DNA of 34,711 bases from Pelagibacteraceae bacterium AG-390-A23 (GTDB taxonomy: Bacteria; Pseudomonadota; Alphaproteobacteria; Pelagibacterales; Pelagibacteraceae): contig QCGW01000001.1 in NCBI GenBank assembly GCA_003279775.1, forward strand, positions 1 through 34,711, in the 5' to 3' direction. The position numbers and the translations under genes are program-made. Positions 8,583-16,192 of the stretch are shown piece after piece (the stretch's first letter is position 1; every line of letters starts with the position of its first letter). The notes under the pieces were generated by a model. It had not been told where the DNA came from. It searched no databases and saw only the letters and a list, made by a program, of their open reading frames with translations.

Positions 8583-8609
8583 AATCTCCCCTAAGTTATA
8601 GGGGAGATT
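8583..8609 (-). terminator. 11-bp perfect hairpin between two - strand genes
   Basis: An 11-base arm (AATCTCCCCTA) is exactly complementary to the other arm (TAGGGGAGATT) across a 5-base loop. It follows the stop of the 8619-8831 gene and precedes the start of the 8571 gene on the - strand. The 3' flank on that strand is not a clean T-run, so it may be a terminator, an attenuator in the 5' leader, or an mRNA-stabilising end. Confidence 0.55.
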
Positions 8610-8618
8610 AATAAAAGA

Positions 8619-8831
8619 TTAGCCATCCTCCTTCCTCATATTTAATAATACTGATCCAATAACACCAAAGATAATAGGTGAGAATCTCGATGCAGAACCC
8701 ATAAATGGTGTAAGGTTTACACCCATCCAAGATAATGCAAAATCTGCAACCGCAAATATTAAAAATAAACTTCCTAATATCTGTAATACAGAAAAGTTAT
8801 TTTCCTGTGTTCTTGTTTTTACTTTACTCAT
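8619..8831 (-). CDS. Small membrane protein, 70 residues
   Basis: The start is placed at the ATG at 8831 (MSKVKTRTQE). On the - strand it is preceded by AAAAGGAG about seven bases away, an unusually good Shine-Dalgarno for this window. An ATG ten codons earlier, at 8861, has nothing comparable. The product has two hydrophobic segments, VLQILGSLFLIFAVADFAL and FSPIIFGVIGSVLL, so it probably crosses the inner membrane twice. No family was recognised. It is the first gene on the - strand after the divergent control region at 8862-8990. Confidence 0.65.
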   Translation of the reverse strand: MSKVKTRTQENNFSVLQILGSLFLIFAVADFALSWMGVNLTPFMGSASRFSPIIFGVIGSVLLNMRKEDG

Positions 8832-8892
8832 TTTTTTTCTCCTTTTGTTGTTGTTTGTCATGAATCATATTTAGATGATTAAATTGAAATAG

Positions 8893-8959
8893 CTTGTCCA
8901 GCTTTAAAAAATATTTTGGACAAATAATCTGTCCTAAAAAAAATTTTATCTTGGACAAG
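8893..8959. promoter_or_regulatory. Nested dyad of four GTCC/GGAC half-sites in a divergent intergenic region
   Basis: Between the divergent genes at 8831 (-) and 8991 (+) there are four half-sites: GTCC at 8896-8899, GGAC at 8918-8921, GTCC at 8931-8934 and GGAC at 8953-8956. All are symmetric about base 8926. The outer arms extend to CTTGTCCA (8893-8900) and TGGACAAG (8952-8959). The inner pair reads GGACA-N7-TGTCC. Read another way, it is two 30-base copies of [TC]TGTCC-N18-GGACAA offset by 35 bases. This is most simply a binding site for two regulator dimers. The regulator is unknown. Confidence 0.6.
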
Positions 8960-8990
8960 TAATTAAAAATAAAAAAATTAAATTAGAAAT

Positions 8991-9257
8991 ATGAAAAAAA
9001 TAATTATAATAATGTTTTTAATTTTATTAAGTGGTTGTGCAACTGGTACCTACACAAGTAGAGATGGTGATAATTCAAATCTAAATCATGATACCATGTA
9101 TTGTAAGTCTTTAGCACGATCAAAGCATCCAGGTTATATTTGTAAAAATCCATTGATGTGCGCTCCTGAAGAATTCAATATTGTTATTAATGAATTAACT
9201 CAATACGAGGCTGTATTTCAGAGCTGCATGCTAAGGAAGGGCTATAATTATAATTAA
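8991..9257 (+). CDS. Small lipoprotein, 88 residues
   Basis: The N-terminus MKKIIIIMFLILLSGC carries a lipobox (LSGC, lipidated Cys16). The mature part is polar with several further cysteines (MYCKSLA, YICKNPLMCAPEEF and QSCMLRKGYNYN). A C-terminal CMLxKGY pattern is seen in many small proteobacterial envelope lipoproteins. I cannot name a family. It is the first + gene after the dyad region, and the TerB-like gene starts three bases after its stop, so these are probably one operon. Confidence 0.7.
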   Translation: MKKIIIIMFLILLSGCATGTYTSRDGDNSNLNHDTMYCKSLARSKHPGYICKNPLMCAPEEFNIVINELTQYEAVFQSCMLRKGYNYN

Positions 9258-9260
9258 TTT

Positions 9261-9776
9261 ATGAGTATTCATTTTTTTCAAAATGTGGTTAGTTTAGAGA
9301 AATCAGGAATTTGTATGTGGGAAAAATATAGACATGAATCTCAACAAACAATTTGTATTATTGGAGTGCTAATTTTAGCAACTAAATTATGTAAAGCCGA
9401 TGGACATTTTACAGCTCAAGAAGAAATTGAAATATTAAAAATCATACCTCATGAACCTCAACAAAAAAATTCTTTAATTAGAATTATGGAGGAAGCTAAT
9501 AAAGATACTAATCCAATAGAGCATGATGCTAGAAACCTGAGAAAGCTTTTAAAAGATGAGCATCCAGAATTTTTGGAATTTATTATAGCCGTTCTCTATA
9601 GACTTGCTCATAGCGATGGCGTTTATTCTGTTGCAGAAGACGAAGATATTCGTGAAGTCGCAAAAATATTTGATATTAAAAAAAGCTTTTTAAACTATTT
9701 AATTTTTTATTTTAATAAATTGATTTCTAAATTTAAAAATCTATCTCAATCCAGAAAGGTAAAAGTTAATGCCTAA
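9261..9776 (+). CDS. TerB-like (tellurite-resistance/DjlA N-terminal type) domain protein
   Basis: A 171-residue soluble helical protein. It has two internal Asp-rich motifs about 70 residues apart: KADGHFTAQEE (45-55) and HSDGVYSVAEDED (117-129). This arrangement is typical of TerB-like domains, where the acidic residues bind metal and the fold often serves as a signalling or membrane-associated scaffold module. There is no J-domain, so it is not a full DjlA. The C-terminal 25 residues are hydrophobic and basic (SFLNYLIFYFNKLISKF) and may contact membrane. Its stop overlaps the start of the next gene by eight bases, which suggests coupled translation and a shared complex. The domain call is by motif recognition; the role is unknown. 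Confidence 0.72.
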   Translation: MSIHFFQNVVSLEKSGICMWEKYRHESQQTICIIGVLILATKLCKADGHFTAQEEIEILKIIPHEPQQKNSLIRIMEEANKDTNPIEHDARNLRKLLKDEHPEFLEFIIAVLYRLAHSDGVYSVAEDEDIREVAKIFDIKKSFLNYLIFYFNKLISKFKNLSQSRKVKVNA

Positions 9777-11622
9777 TCTTGATAATATTTTTAATAAATT
9801 TTTTCCTCAATCTCAAACTGGCTCAAAAGGTAAATTTCTACTTAGAATGGCTTGGTCAGTTGAAATATTAGTTGCATTTATAGGATTGTGTATTGGTATT
9901 ATTATTATTAGAGGTGCCCAAGGTGCTACAGAAGCATCAGATCTCTTAGCTAGAGGAATTAGTTTGAATGATCTTACCATTGGAATGATATTTATTATTG
10001 TTGCAGTGGTTGAGCTTACAAAAATACCATTAGCAACAGCTGTTTATTATTCAGTTAGGTTATCATGGAAAATCGTATTCTTAATTGGATTGTTGCTGGT
10101 TAACGTCTCAACCTTTGAAACTATAGTTACTGGTTTTGAAAGAATAAATCGAGAAAGAACAAAAATAGTAGATAAAATGATAGTTGAATATCATAGTATA
10201 AAGACACAGATAGAACTGATTAATGAAAATGTTGAAGTTAAAGCATTTGATGTAGATATAAATAATCTTAGAAAACAAAGATCTGAAATTAATAAACAAA
10301 TAAGTGAAATAACGATTACTGGTCAAAAACGAATACAAGATATTTTAAATACTGGATCTAATAAAGAGGCTATTGATCAGTTAAAGAGTCAAATAAGTAC
10401 ACTTGAAAAAGACATAAATTTTTTAAGCAGTAAAAAAGCTGATTTACCTAATCAAATAAAAAAAATTGGATTATTAAAAACTAATGAAAAATCAATATTA
10501 GCTGAGATTGCTGATATAGAAAAAAAAATTGAAAATAAAGAACAAGATAAAAAAGAAAAAGAAAGAAGATTAGATGCTTTAATTAAGGAACAAGGTGTAA
10601 ATACAGGAGGTCAGATTGATATAATCAAAAAGGAAATTGACCTTGCTATCAAACCATTAAATGACGAACTGGAAGTAATATCATCAAAAATAAAAGATTT
10701 AGAAAACAGACAAAAAGGCTTTACTTTAGATGCTAAAGAGAAAGACGAAAAATTAAGAAAATTAAAAGACAGAAAATTAGAATTAATATCTAATTCAGAA
10801 GGTACGGGCATTGATGATTTGGCTCCTGATAATCAAGTATTTAGAGTTGCAACATGGTTGAAGGGATGGTTTGTAATTGACTACAATAAAGAAATTAAAA
10901 AAATTGATGATCAAATTTTTGAATTAGAAAAGCAAAAAGTAAAATCAATTACAGAAAAAGGTTGGTTCGACAAATTCTTATCTTATTTCAATAAAAACAG
11001 TGAATTAGATAATGAAGCTATTGATATGCAAATATCAAGACTTCAAAAGCAGAAATCAGATTTTGAAATAAAAGCTGAACGAGCACTAAATACAGTTGAA
11101 GAGTCTGTATACGCAGATTTACCTAGAGGTGCAATTACAGCTGCATTTTGGTTATGGTTTGGAGTTTTAAGTTTTATAATATCAGTTACTGGTACTTTGT
11201 TGGCTTTTGCAAGTTTAGTAATGCTTGACCCTAGACTTCATATTATCAGAAACAAAAGAACGGCTCATTGGAAAGGTTTATCGATAAGAATATCAAGATT
11301 ATTTGTTTTAATTAATAAATATATTTGGGGAAAAATTAAAAGATTTAGAGATCCTAATATTAAAATTGTTGAGAAAGAAGTTGAGAAAGAAGTTGAAAAA
11401 ATAGTAGAGAAACCTATTGAAGTAGAGAAAATTGTAGAGAAAATTGTGGAGAAACCTGTTGAAGTTGAAAAAATAGTAATAAAAGAGGTTGAGGTTCCAA
11501 AAGAAATAGAAACTATTAGAAAGGAAATGGTGTACGTACCATTACCTACAGATGATGAGGAGCTTTTAAAAAAAGGACCTTTTTCAGCACCTGATTACGA
11601 CAAAAAAAATAAAAATAAATAG
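9769..11622 (+). CDS. Large membrane coiled-coil protein with C-terminal VEK repeats
   Basis: The 617-residue product has an N-terminal block of three hydrophobic helices (about 30-49, 69-88 and 100-120). A long charged coiled coil follows (about 125-445, very rich in Lys, Glu, Ile and Leu), then a further hydrophobic segment (about 457-487) starting near ITAAFWLWFGVL. The C-terminal tail contains a low-complexity run of VEK/IVEK/PVEVEK units at 535-577. No enzyme motif is visible. The shape suggests a structural or scaffold protein spanning or tethering membranes. It overlaps the TerB-like gene by 8 bases and is followed after 3 bases by another membrane coiled-coil gene, so the three products probably work together. 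I do not recognise a named family. Confidence 0.7.
   Translation: MPNLDNIFNKFFPQSQTGSKGKFLLRMAWSVEILVAFIGLCIGIIIIRGAQGATEASDLLARGISLNDLTIGMIFIIVAVVELTKIPLATAVYYSVRLSWKIVFLIGLLLVNVSTFETIVTGFERINRERTKIVDKMIVEYHSIKTQIELINENVEVKAFDVDINNLRKQRSEINKQISEITITGQKRIQDILNTGSNKEAIDQLKSQISTLEKDINFLSSKKADLPNQIKKIGLLKTNEKSILAEIADIEKKIENKEQDKKEKERRLDALIKEQGVNTGGQIDIIKKEIDLAIKPLNDELEVISSKIKDLENRQKGFTLDAKEKDEKLRKLKDRKLELISNSEGTGIDDLAPDNQVFRVATWLKGWFVIDYNKEIKKIDDQIFELEKQKVKSITEKGWFDKFLSYFNKNSELDNEAIDMQISRLQKQKSDFEIKAERALNTVEESVYADLPRGAITAAFWLWFGVLSFIISVTGTLLAFASLVMLDPRLHIIRNKRTAHWKGLSIRISRLFVLINKYIWGKIKRFRDPNIKIVEKEVEKEVEKIVEKPIEVEKIVEKIVEKPVEVEKIVIKEVEVPKEIETIRKEMVYVPLPTDDEELLKKGPFSAPDYDKKNKNK
11371..11500 (+). 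repeat. In-gene low-complexity repeat encoding VEK units
   Basis: The 3' part of the large coiled-coil gene repeats short units such as GTTGAGAAAGAA and GTAGAGAAAATT, encoding EKEV, EKIV and EKPVEV. The repeat is imperfect and in frame. It is prone to slippage-driven length change. Confidence 0.7.
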
Positions 11623-11625
11623 TTT

Positions 11626-12279
11626 ATGGCTTATAAAATTATTGAAACAACGAGGCATGACTATGATCCTGTAAATAAATATATTGATGAAAAAGCGAGA
11701 TTAAGAAGAACTAAAAGTATTTGGAAAAACACAAGATCTGCAGCTTTAGGTTTAATAGCATTTGGCATCTTTTTAATTTTAGCTGCATATGCTTATCATA
11801 TTTTTAAAAAACCACATCCGTTGACGAAATATAAAGATGAAATTATTTCAAATAATGATGAGGTTGATAAATATAATAATAAAATAGACGATATAGAAAA
11901 AAAAATTGAGGAAAAAAATAAAAACTTATCAAACAGTACAAATTCAGAAAAAGACAAAAAAGAAATAGAAAGATTAGAAAATGAACTTGATGAGCTAAAA
12001 AGACAAAGAGATAATGTTGTTTATAATGAGACTGTAAGTGTCTTTAAAAGTAAAAACATTGGTATTTACACAATAACTACGGGCTATCAATGGAGTAAAG
12101 TAGATGATTTAAGATTTGGTAAAAAACATGAGTCTACTTGGTGTTATCTAGAAAGTAGTCTTACAACAGCAAAATACTATTTTAATAAAGATAATGATCA
12201 AACAGCATTGCTTAAAGAATTGAATTTAAGAAAAGAAGAAGCTGATCAATATAAAAAATATTGTAAAACGGGAGCATGA
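11626..12279 (+). CDS. Single-pass membrane protein with coiled coil, 217 residues
   Basis: A cytoplasmic-type basic N-terminus (1-38) leads to one membrane helix (about 39-60, starting AALGLIAFGIFLI). A strongly charged coiled coil follows (about 70-128), then a compact C-terminal part (about 135-217) with YTITTGYQWSKVDDLRFGKK, an STWCYLESS segment and a second Cys near the end. With no cleavable signal, the C-terminal domain probably lies in the periplasm with two cysteines that could pair. I do not recognise the family. It starts 3 bases after the large coiled-coil gene, and the first array gene starts 4 bases after its stop, with no promoter between them. It physically links the TerB/coiled-coil group to the array. 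Confidence 0.7.
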   Translation: MAYKIIETTRHDYDPVNKYIDEKARLRRTKSIWKNTRSAALGLIAFGIFLILAAYAYHIFKKPHPLTKYKDEIISNNDEVDKYNNKIDDIEKKIEEKNKNLSNSTNSEKDKKEIERLENELDELKRQRDNVVYNETVSVFKSKNIGIYTITTGYQWSKVDDLRFGKKHESTWCYLESSLTTAKYYFNKDNDQTALLKELNLRKEEADQYKKYCKTGA

Positions 12280-12283
12280 TTAA

Positions 12284-12874
12284 GTGCGAATAATTATAAT
12301 AATAATTACACTTTTTGTTAACCTCCAATCATTTACTAAAGCTGATGATATTAGGGATTTTGAGATTGAGGGAATAAGTATTGGCGATAGTTTATTAGAT
12401 CACGTTACTAAAAAAGAAATATTAGAAAATTTATTGAATTATCCTTACGCAAGTGACGAATATTATGCCGTTAATATAAGGAATCATAAATTTTTGAAAT
12501 TGTATGATGCTATTGAAATATACCTAAAAAAAAATGATGAAAAATATATAATTTTTTCTATTGATGCTGCAAATTTTTATGAAAATAAAGAAGAGTGTCT
12601 TAATGATATGGATGAAATAACTAATACCATTTCAAACATTTTTAATTCTCAAATAAATATCAACAAAGAAAAATTTAAAGCTAGAGGTGACCATACAGGT
12701 AAAAGTTTTTATTATAGAACTGATTGGGTAATTGGTGATAGAGATTATGTTGCTATTGAATGTTATTTCTGGTCACAATATATGAAAGATGAATATAACA
12801 ATGGTGATCATCTAAGAATTAGTGCAACAACTAAAGAATTAAATAATTGGCTTCAATACGAAGCATTTAATTGA
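12284..12874 (+). CDS. Tandem exported paralogue 1 (GTG start)
   Basis: First of ten adjacent paralogues. The GTG start at 12284 gives 196 residues: a 20-residue signal peptide ending in Ala20, then DDIRDFEIEGISIGDSLLDH at 21-40. The body is predicted mixed alpha/beta. It has the family's two cysteines, Cys105 (EECLND) and Cys160 (IECYFW), a DHTGKSF loop at 136-142 and the C-terminal LNNWLQYEAFN. There is no nearby promoter of the array type. It starts 4 bases after the coiled-coil membrane gene and is probably transcribed from that operon. Function is unknown. Export to the periplasm, or beyond, follows from the signal peptide. Confidence 0.82.
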   Translation: MRIIIIIITLFVNLQSFTKADDIRDFEIEGISIGDSLLDHVTKKEILENLLNYPYASDEYYAVNIRNHKFLKLYDAIEIYLKKNDEKYIIFSIDAANFYENKEECLNDMDEITNTISNIFNSQININKEKFKARGDHTGKSFYYRTDWVIGDRDYVAIECYFWSQYMKDEYNNGDHLRISATTKELNNWLQYEAFN

Positions 12875-12929
12875 TTAAGAATTGTAATCATTATCTTGCA
12901 CTTTGTGTTCTTATTGCTGAGCTATTAAG

Positions 12930-12989
12930 ATTAGTTTTAATTATGAGTAAATCTTGACTTATCAAGGTTACAGTGAAAAGATGTTTATT
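12930..12989 (+). promoter_or_regulatory. Array-type promoter for paralogue 2
   Basis: Upstream box ATTAGTTTTAA at 12930-12940, -35 TTGACT at 12954-12959, a 17-base spacer ending in CAGTGA, and -10 AAAGAT at 12977-12982 preceded by TGA like an extended -10. The -10 ends 7 bases before the ATG at 12990, so the transcript should be leaderless. Confidence 0.75.
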
Positions 12990-13544
12990 ATGAGGTCACT
13001 TCTATTAGTTTTAATCTTAATATTGGGTTTTCAATCATGGACCAAGGCTGATGATATAAGAGATTTTGCAATAGAAGGGATGAGTATTGGAGACAGTCTA
13101 CTTAAATTTTTTAATAAAAAAATTATCAATGATAATAAAGTTTTTTATAAATCAAATAAATTTTATCAGGTATCAATTGATAAACAAAATTTTAAAATTT
13201 ATGATGGCATAAATTTTCAATTAAAAAATAAAGATAAAAATTATATTATTTATTCATTATCTGGAGTTATTAAAAAAGATATAAAAAATTGTCTTAGAGA
13301 TCAAAAACAAGTATTAAGTGAAATAAAATCTCTATTTAATAATCCTCAAATAATTGACGAAGGTAAAAGAGAGCACGCTGCATATGAAAATAGTTTTACT
13401 TATGATATTTATGTAATGGTAAATACTGACATGATATCTGTATCTTGTTATGATATGGATGACATTAATTTCTCTGATGTTATGTTGATTAATGTTGATA
13501 CAGCAGAATTTAATGATTTTTTAAACAACGAAGCTCATAATTAA
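12990..13544 (+). CDS. Tandem exported paralogue 2
   Basis: The start is set at the ATG at 12990, giving 184 residues and a 20-residue signal peptide ending SWTKA, exactly as in the other members. A TTG at 12954 in the same frame is the -35 box of its promoter, and a further ATG at 12981 overlaps the -10. The mature protein starts DDIRDFAIEGMSIGDSLL and carries Cys101 (NCLRD) and Cys153 (VSCYD). It is the shortest member. The D-x-TG-x-S loop of the others is reduced here to HAAYENSF. The end FNDFLNNEAHN matches the family. It is a separate transcription unit, with promoter before it and a possible terminator after it. Confidence 0.83.
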   Translation: MRSLLLVLILILGFQSWTKADDIRDFAIEGMSIGDSLLKFFNKKIINDNKVFYKSNKFYQVSIDKQNFKIYDGINFQLKNKDKNYIIYSLSGVIKKDIKNCLRDQKQVLSEIKSLFNNPQIIDEGKREHAAYENSFTYDIYVMVNTDMISVSCYDMDDINFSDVMLINVDTAEFNDFLNNEAHN

Positions 13545-13558
13545 ATCTTTAAATTAAT

Positions 13559-13599
13559 TGTCAAAGCACGACTCTAATAATTCTTGGCAGATTTTTTTT
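13559..13599 (+). terminator. Possible intrinsic terminator after paralogue 2
   Basis: TGTCAA at 13559-13564 can pair with TTGGCA at 13584-13589, including one G-U pair, and a run of eight T follows at 13592-13599. The stem is short with a long loop, so support is moderate. Confidence 0.4.
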
Positions 13600-13618
13600 G
13601 ATTAATTAAGCTATAAAT

Positions 13619-13678
13619 ATTAATTTCAACTTATTTAAAATCTTGATACAAATAAGTTACATTACGAAAACGTTGAAT
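13619..13678 (+). promoter_or_regulatory. Array-type promoter for paralogue 3 (weakest copy)
   Basis: Upstream box ATTAATTTCAA at 13619-13629, -35 TTGATA at 13643-13648, a 17-base spacer, and a poor -10 GAAAAC at 13666-13671. The CAGTGA of other copies is changed to CATTAC. The ATG at 13679 is 36 bases after the start of the -35, as elsewhere. Confidence 0.6.
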
Positions 13679-14266
13679 ATGAGGATATTTTTATCAATAT
13701 TAATTTTAATCTTTAGTTTTCAATCATATGCTATTGCAGACGATATTAAAGAATTTGAAATAGAAGGTTTTAGTATTGGAGACAGTTTACTTGATCATTT
13801 TACCAAAGACAACATTGATAAAAAATCTAGTGCTCTATATCCTAATAAAGACATGTTGGCAGCAACATTCCAAACAAATTCTTTTGAAATTTTTGAAGAA
13901 ATACAATTTCATTGGTTAGCAAATGACAAAAATTATACAATACAATCAATATCAGCAAATATAGATTTTCCAAATGATATAACCAGTTGTTTAGAAAAAA
14001 GAAAAAATATTAATAATGATGTTAAATTATTATTTAATAATGCAGAAGAGGAGGACTGGGGTAAAAGAGCTTTAATGAACGTAGATCCCTCAGGTGAAAC
14101 TTTTGCATATCAAAATATTTATTATTTAAATAATGGAAATATCATAGTTTCATGCAGAGATTTTGGAACAAATAAGGAAAAGAATTCAGGATTTAAAGAT
14201 TATCTAGCAATTATGATTGACTCTAAAATTTTTGATGACTGGATTAACAATAAAGCTTGGGATTAA
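13679..14266 (+). CDS. Tandem exported paralogue 3
   Basis: Starting at the ATG at 13679, the product has 195 residues with a 20-residue signal peptide ending SYAIA. The TTG at 13643 is the -35 box. The mature N-terminus DDIKEFEIEGFSIGDSLL fits the family. Cys104 (TSCLEK) and Cys159 (VSCRDF) are the conserved pair, and VDPSGETFAY supplies the glycine loop. The end is FDDWINNKAWD. It has its own, less conserved promoter and is followed after 4 bases by paralogue 4, so it probably heads a three-gene unit of paralogues 3, 4 and 5. Function is unknown. Confidence 0.83.
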   Translation: MRIFLSILILIFSFQSYAIADDIKEFEIEGFSIGDSLLDHFTKDNIDKKSSALYPNKDMLAATFQTNSFEIFEEIQFHWLANDKNYTIQSISANIDFPNDITSCLEKRKNINNDVKLLFNNAEEEDWGKRALMNVDPSGETFAYQNIYYLNNGNIIVSCRDFGTNKEKNSGFKDYLAIMIDSKIFDDWINNKAWD

Positions 14267-14270
14267 GTAT

Positions 14271-14882
14271 ATGAGGATATTTTTATTAATATTGATTTTA
14301 ATTCTAAATATTCAATCCTGGACCAAGGCAGATGATATTACTGATTTTGAAATTGAGGGGATGAGTATTGGTGATAGTTTATTAGACTATTATACAGAAG
14401 ATGTAATTTTAAATGCTACCACAACTAAATATCCTGCTAGCTCGAAATATTTTGATATTCATATAAATGTTCAATCTACATCAGAAAATTATGATCAAAT
14501 TAGTGCTATGGTAAAATCGAATGATAAGACATTTAAAATTCAGAGTTTATCGGGTGATAAATACTTTTTTATTAATCAAGGAAAAAATATTGATGAAGAG
14601 CATCTATCCTGTTTGAAGCAAAAAAAAAAAATTACTGATGATTTTTTAAAAATTTTAACAAATGCATCGACAAATGAATATGTGCATACCTATTCATCTA
14701 TTGATGATGGAAAAAGTATTTCTGACATAATTGATTTTAAGTTTAAGGATGGCTCTTCAATTAGAATTTATTGTAATAAATTTACCATAGCTACAATTAA
14801 AAAAAGAAATTTTTTTAATGGTCTATCTGTTGCAATTACACCTTCTATAATTACTAATTGGATAGATAATGAAGCTTATTAA
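14271..14882 (+). CDS. Tandem exported paralogue 4
   Basis: The ATG at 14271 is chosen because it gives the 20-residue signal peptide (MRIFLLILIL through SWTKA). In-frame codons before it overlap the previous gene. The product has 203 residues, the longest of the set, with DDITDFEIEGMSIGDSLL, Cys114 (LSCLKQK) and Cys168 (IYCNKF). The gap to paralogue 3 is 4 bases and no array promoter is present, so it depends on the upstream one. The segment around the glycine loop reads SSIDDGKSISD, a variation on the family pattern. A run of nine A at 14623-14631 in the coding sequence could allow slippage. Confidence 0.82.
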   Translation: MRIFLLILILILNIQSWTKADDITDFEIEGMSIGDSLLDYYTEDVILNATTTKYPASSKYFDIHINVQSTSENYDQISAMVKSNDKTFKIQSLSGDKYFFINQGKNIDEEHLSCLKQKKKITDDFLKILTNASTNEYVHTYSSIDDGKSISDIIDFKFKDGSSIRIYCNKFTIATIKKRNFFNGLSVAITPSIITNWIDNEAY

Positions 14883-14887
14883 AAATT

Positions 14888-15478
14888 ATGAAAATATTTA
14901 TATTAATTTTAATTTTAATCTTTAATTTTCAATCCTGGACTAAGGCAGATGATATTAGAGATTTTCAGATAGATGGTTTGAGTATAGGTGACAGTATTCT
15001 AGCAAATTACAACAAAGATCAAATTCAGAATAAAATAAGTAATCGTAAAGTTTACGATCATAATGGAACTTATTATGAGGCTTATTTTTTACCAAAAGAA
15101 CAAGATAATTATGATTATATTAAAATTACTTGGAAGCAAAAAGATAAGACTTACGAAATTTTTGGTGTTGGAGGTGTAATTGAATATCCTGATAATTTCA
15201 ATGAGTGTTTGGTTAAACAAAAAAAAATTATAAAAGAAATAGAAAATTTGTTTGAAAAAGCAAAAAGAAATGATCATGAAAAGCATCCAAGTGTTTATGA
15301 TTCAACAGGTGATTCATATTTTATTGAGACTAATTTTCAATTTATAAATGGAGATACCGCAAGAGTTTATTGTAGTTATTGGTCCAAAAAAATGTTTGAA
15401 GAAAAAGGATATGTTCATACATTGAGTTTCTTATTAAACTCTGATGAGTTCCTTAAATTTCTAGAAAAAAATTATTAA
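14888..15478 (+). CDS. Tandem exported paralogue 5
   Basis: The product has 196 residues, with signal peptide MKIFILILIL through SWTKA (20 residues). The mature start is DDIRDFQIDGLSIGDSIL. Cys107 (NECLVK) and Cys162 (VYCSYW) are the conserved pair, and YDSTGDSYF is the loop. The end (FLKFLEKNY) is shorter than the usual EAY ending. It lies 5 bases after paralogue 4 with no promoter. Its signal peptide is almost the same as that of paralogue 7, the other distal gene of a unit, which suggests the two descend from one promoterless copy. Confidence 0.82.
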   Translation: MKIFILILILIFNFQSWTKADDIRDFQIDGLSIGDSILANYNKDQIQNKISNRKVYDHNGTYYEAYFLPKEQDNYDYIKITWKQKDKTYEIFGVGGVIEYPDNFNECLVKQKKIIKEIENLFEKAKRNDHEKHPSVYDSTGDSYFIETNFQFINGDTARVYCSYWSKKMFEEKGYVHTLSFLLNSDEFLKFLEKNY

Positions 15479-15532
15479 TCGAGCGTGGGAATCATATCCT
15501 GTTGTCAGTACTTTAATTTCAAAGTATATTTA

Positions 15533-15592
15533 ATTAATTTTAACTAATCCAAAATCTTGACACATATAGGTCACAGTGGGAAAGTAATGATT
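15533..15592 (+). promoter_or_regulatory. Array-type promoter for paralogue 6
   Basis: Upstream box ATTAATTTTAA at 15533-15543, -35 TTGACA at 15557-15562, a 17-base spacer ending CAGTGG, and weak -10 GAAAGT at 15580-15585. The ATG is at 15593, 36 bases after the -35 start. The gap from 15479 resembles the one before paralogue 8. Confidence 0.72.
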
Positions 15593-16177
15593 ATGAAAAT
15601 ATTTTTATCAATATTAATCTTAATTTTAAATTTTCAATCGTGGACCAAGGCTGATGATATTAGGGATTTTGAGATAGAGGGAATAACTATTGGTGACAGT
15701 TTATTAGAACATTTTGATGAAAGTGAAATAAAATCATCATATAAAAAAGCATCATTTTATAAAAATAATACATTTGCAGTAATTTTTGTCACAAATAAAT
15801 CCAAAAAATATGACAGAGTACAAATTACCCTCAAACCAGATGACGATAAACATGAGGTTTTTGCCATAGAGGGAATAATAGATTTTGATAAAAAAATTGA
15901 TGAATGTAAAAAAAAAAAATTATCTATAATTGAAGATATAAATCATTTATTTACTGACCATGAAAGATTAGATGACGATAGCACTTATACAGCAGACCAA
16001 ACCAACAACTCTTTTAGTTATAACACATATTTTTTTCTTAATACTGGAGGATTTATTTCTGTCAGTTGTACTGAAATGGGTAAAGAAGTGAGGAAATCAC
16101 GTGGATGGTCTGATGAATTAGCAATAGCTGTAACAAGTGAGGAAATGGAAAATTTCTTAAGAGGAGATCCTTTTTAA
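15593..16177 (+). CDS. Tandem exported paralogue 6
   Basis: Starting at the ATG at 15593, the product has 194 residues with the 20-residue signal peptide ending SWTKA. The frame extends up to the TTG of the -35 box at 15557, which is not a start. The mature start DDIRDFEIEGITIGDSLL is followed by Cys105 (DECKKKK) and Cys159 (VSCTEM). The loop ADQTNNSFSY lacks the glycine found in other members. The body is rich in Asp and Lys. It heads a two-gene unit with paralogue 7. Function is unknown. Confidence 0.83.
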   Translation: MKIFLSILILILNFQSWTKADDIRDFEIEGITIGDSLLEHFDESEIKSSYKKASFYKNNTFAVIFVTNKSKKYDRVQITLKPDDDKHEVFAIEGIIDFDKKIDECKKKKLSIIEDINHLFTDHERLDDDSTYTADQTNNSFSYNTYFFLNTGGFISVSCTEMGKEVRKSRGWSDELAIAVTSEEMENFLRGDPF

Positions 16178-16192
16178 ATTGTAATTTTTTTA

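Noticed and set aside
10108-10811. Two - strand reading frames inside the large coiled-coil gene
   Set aside because: They are rich in Phe, Ser and Tyr with no motif, as expected from the antisense of Lys/Glu-rich coiled-coil codons. Similar antisense frames at 28514-29053, 30096-30335 and 15089-15286 were dropped for the same reason.
12954-12989. TTG codon as the start of paralogue 2, and likewise at 13643, 15557, 16875 and 18267
   Set aside because: Each TTG is the first half of a conserved -35 hexamer. Using it would bury the signal peptide behind 12 polar residues, whereas the downstream ATG or GTG gives the same 20-residue leader in all copies.
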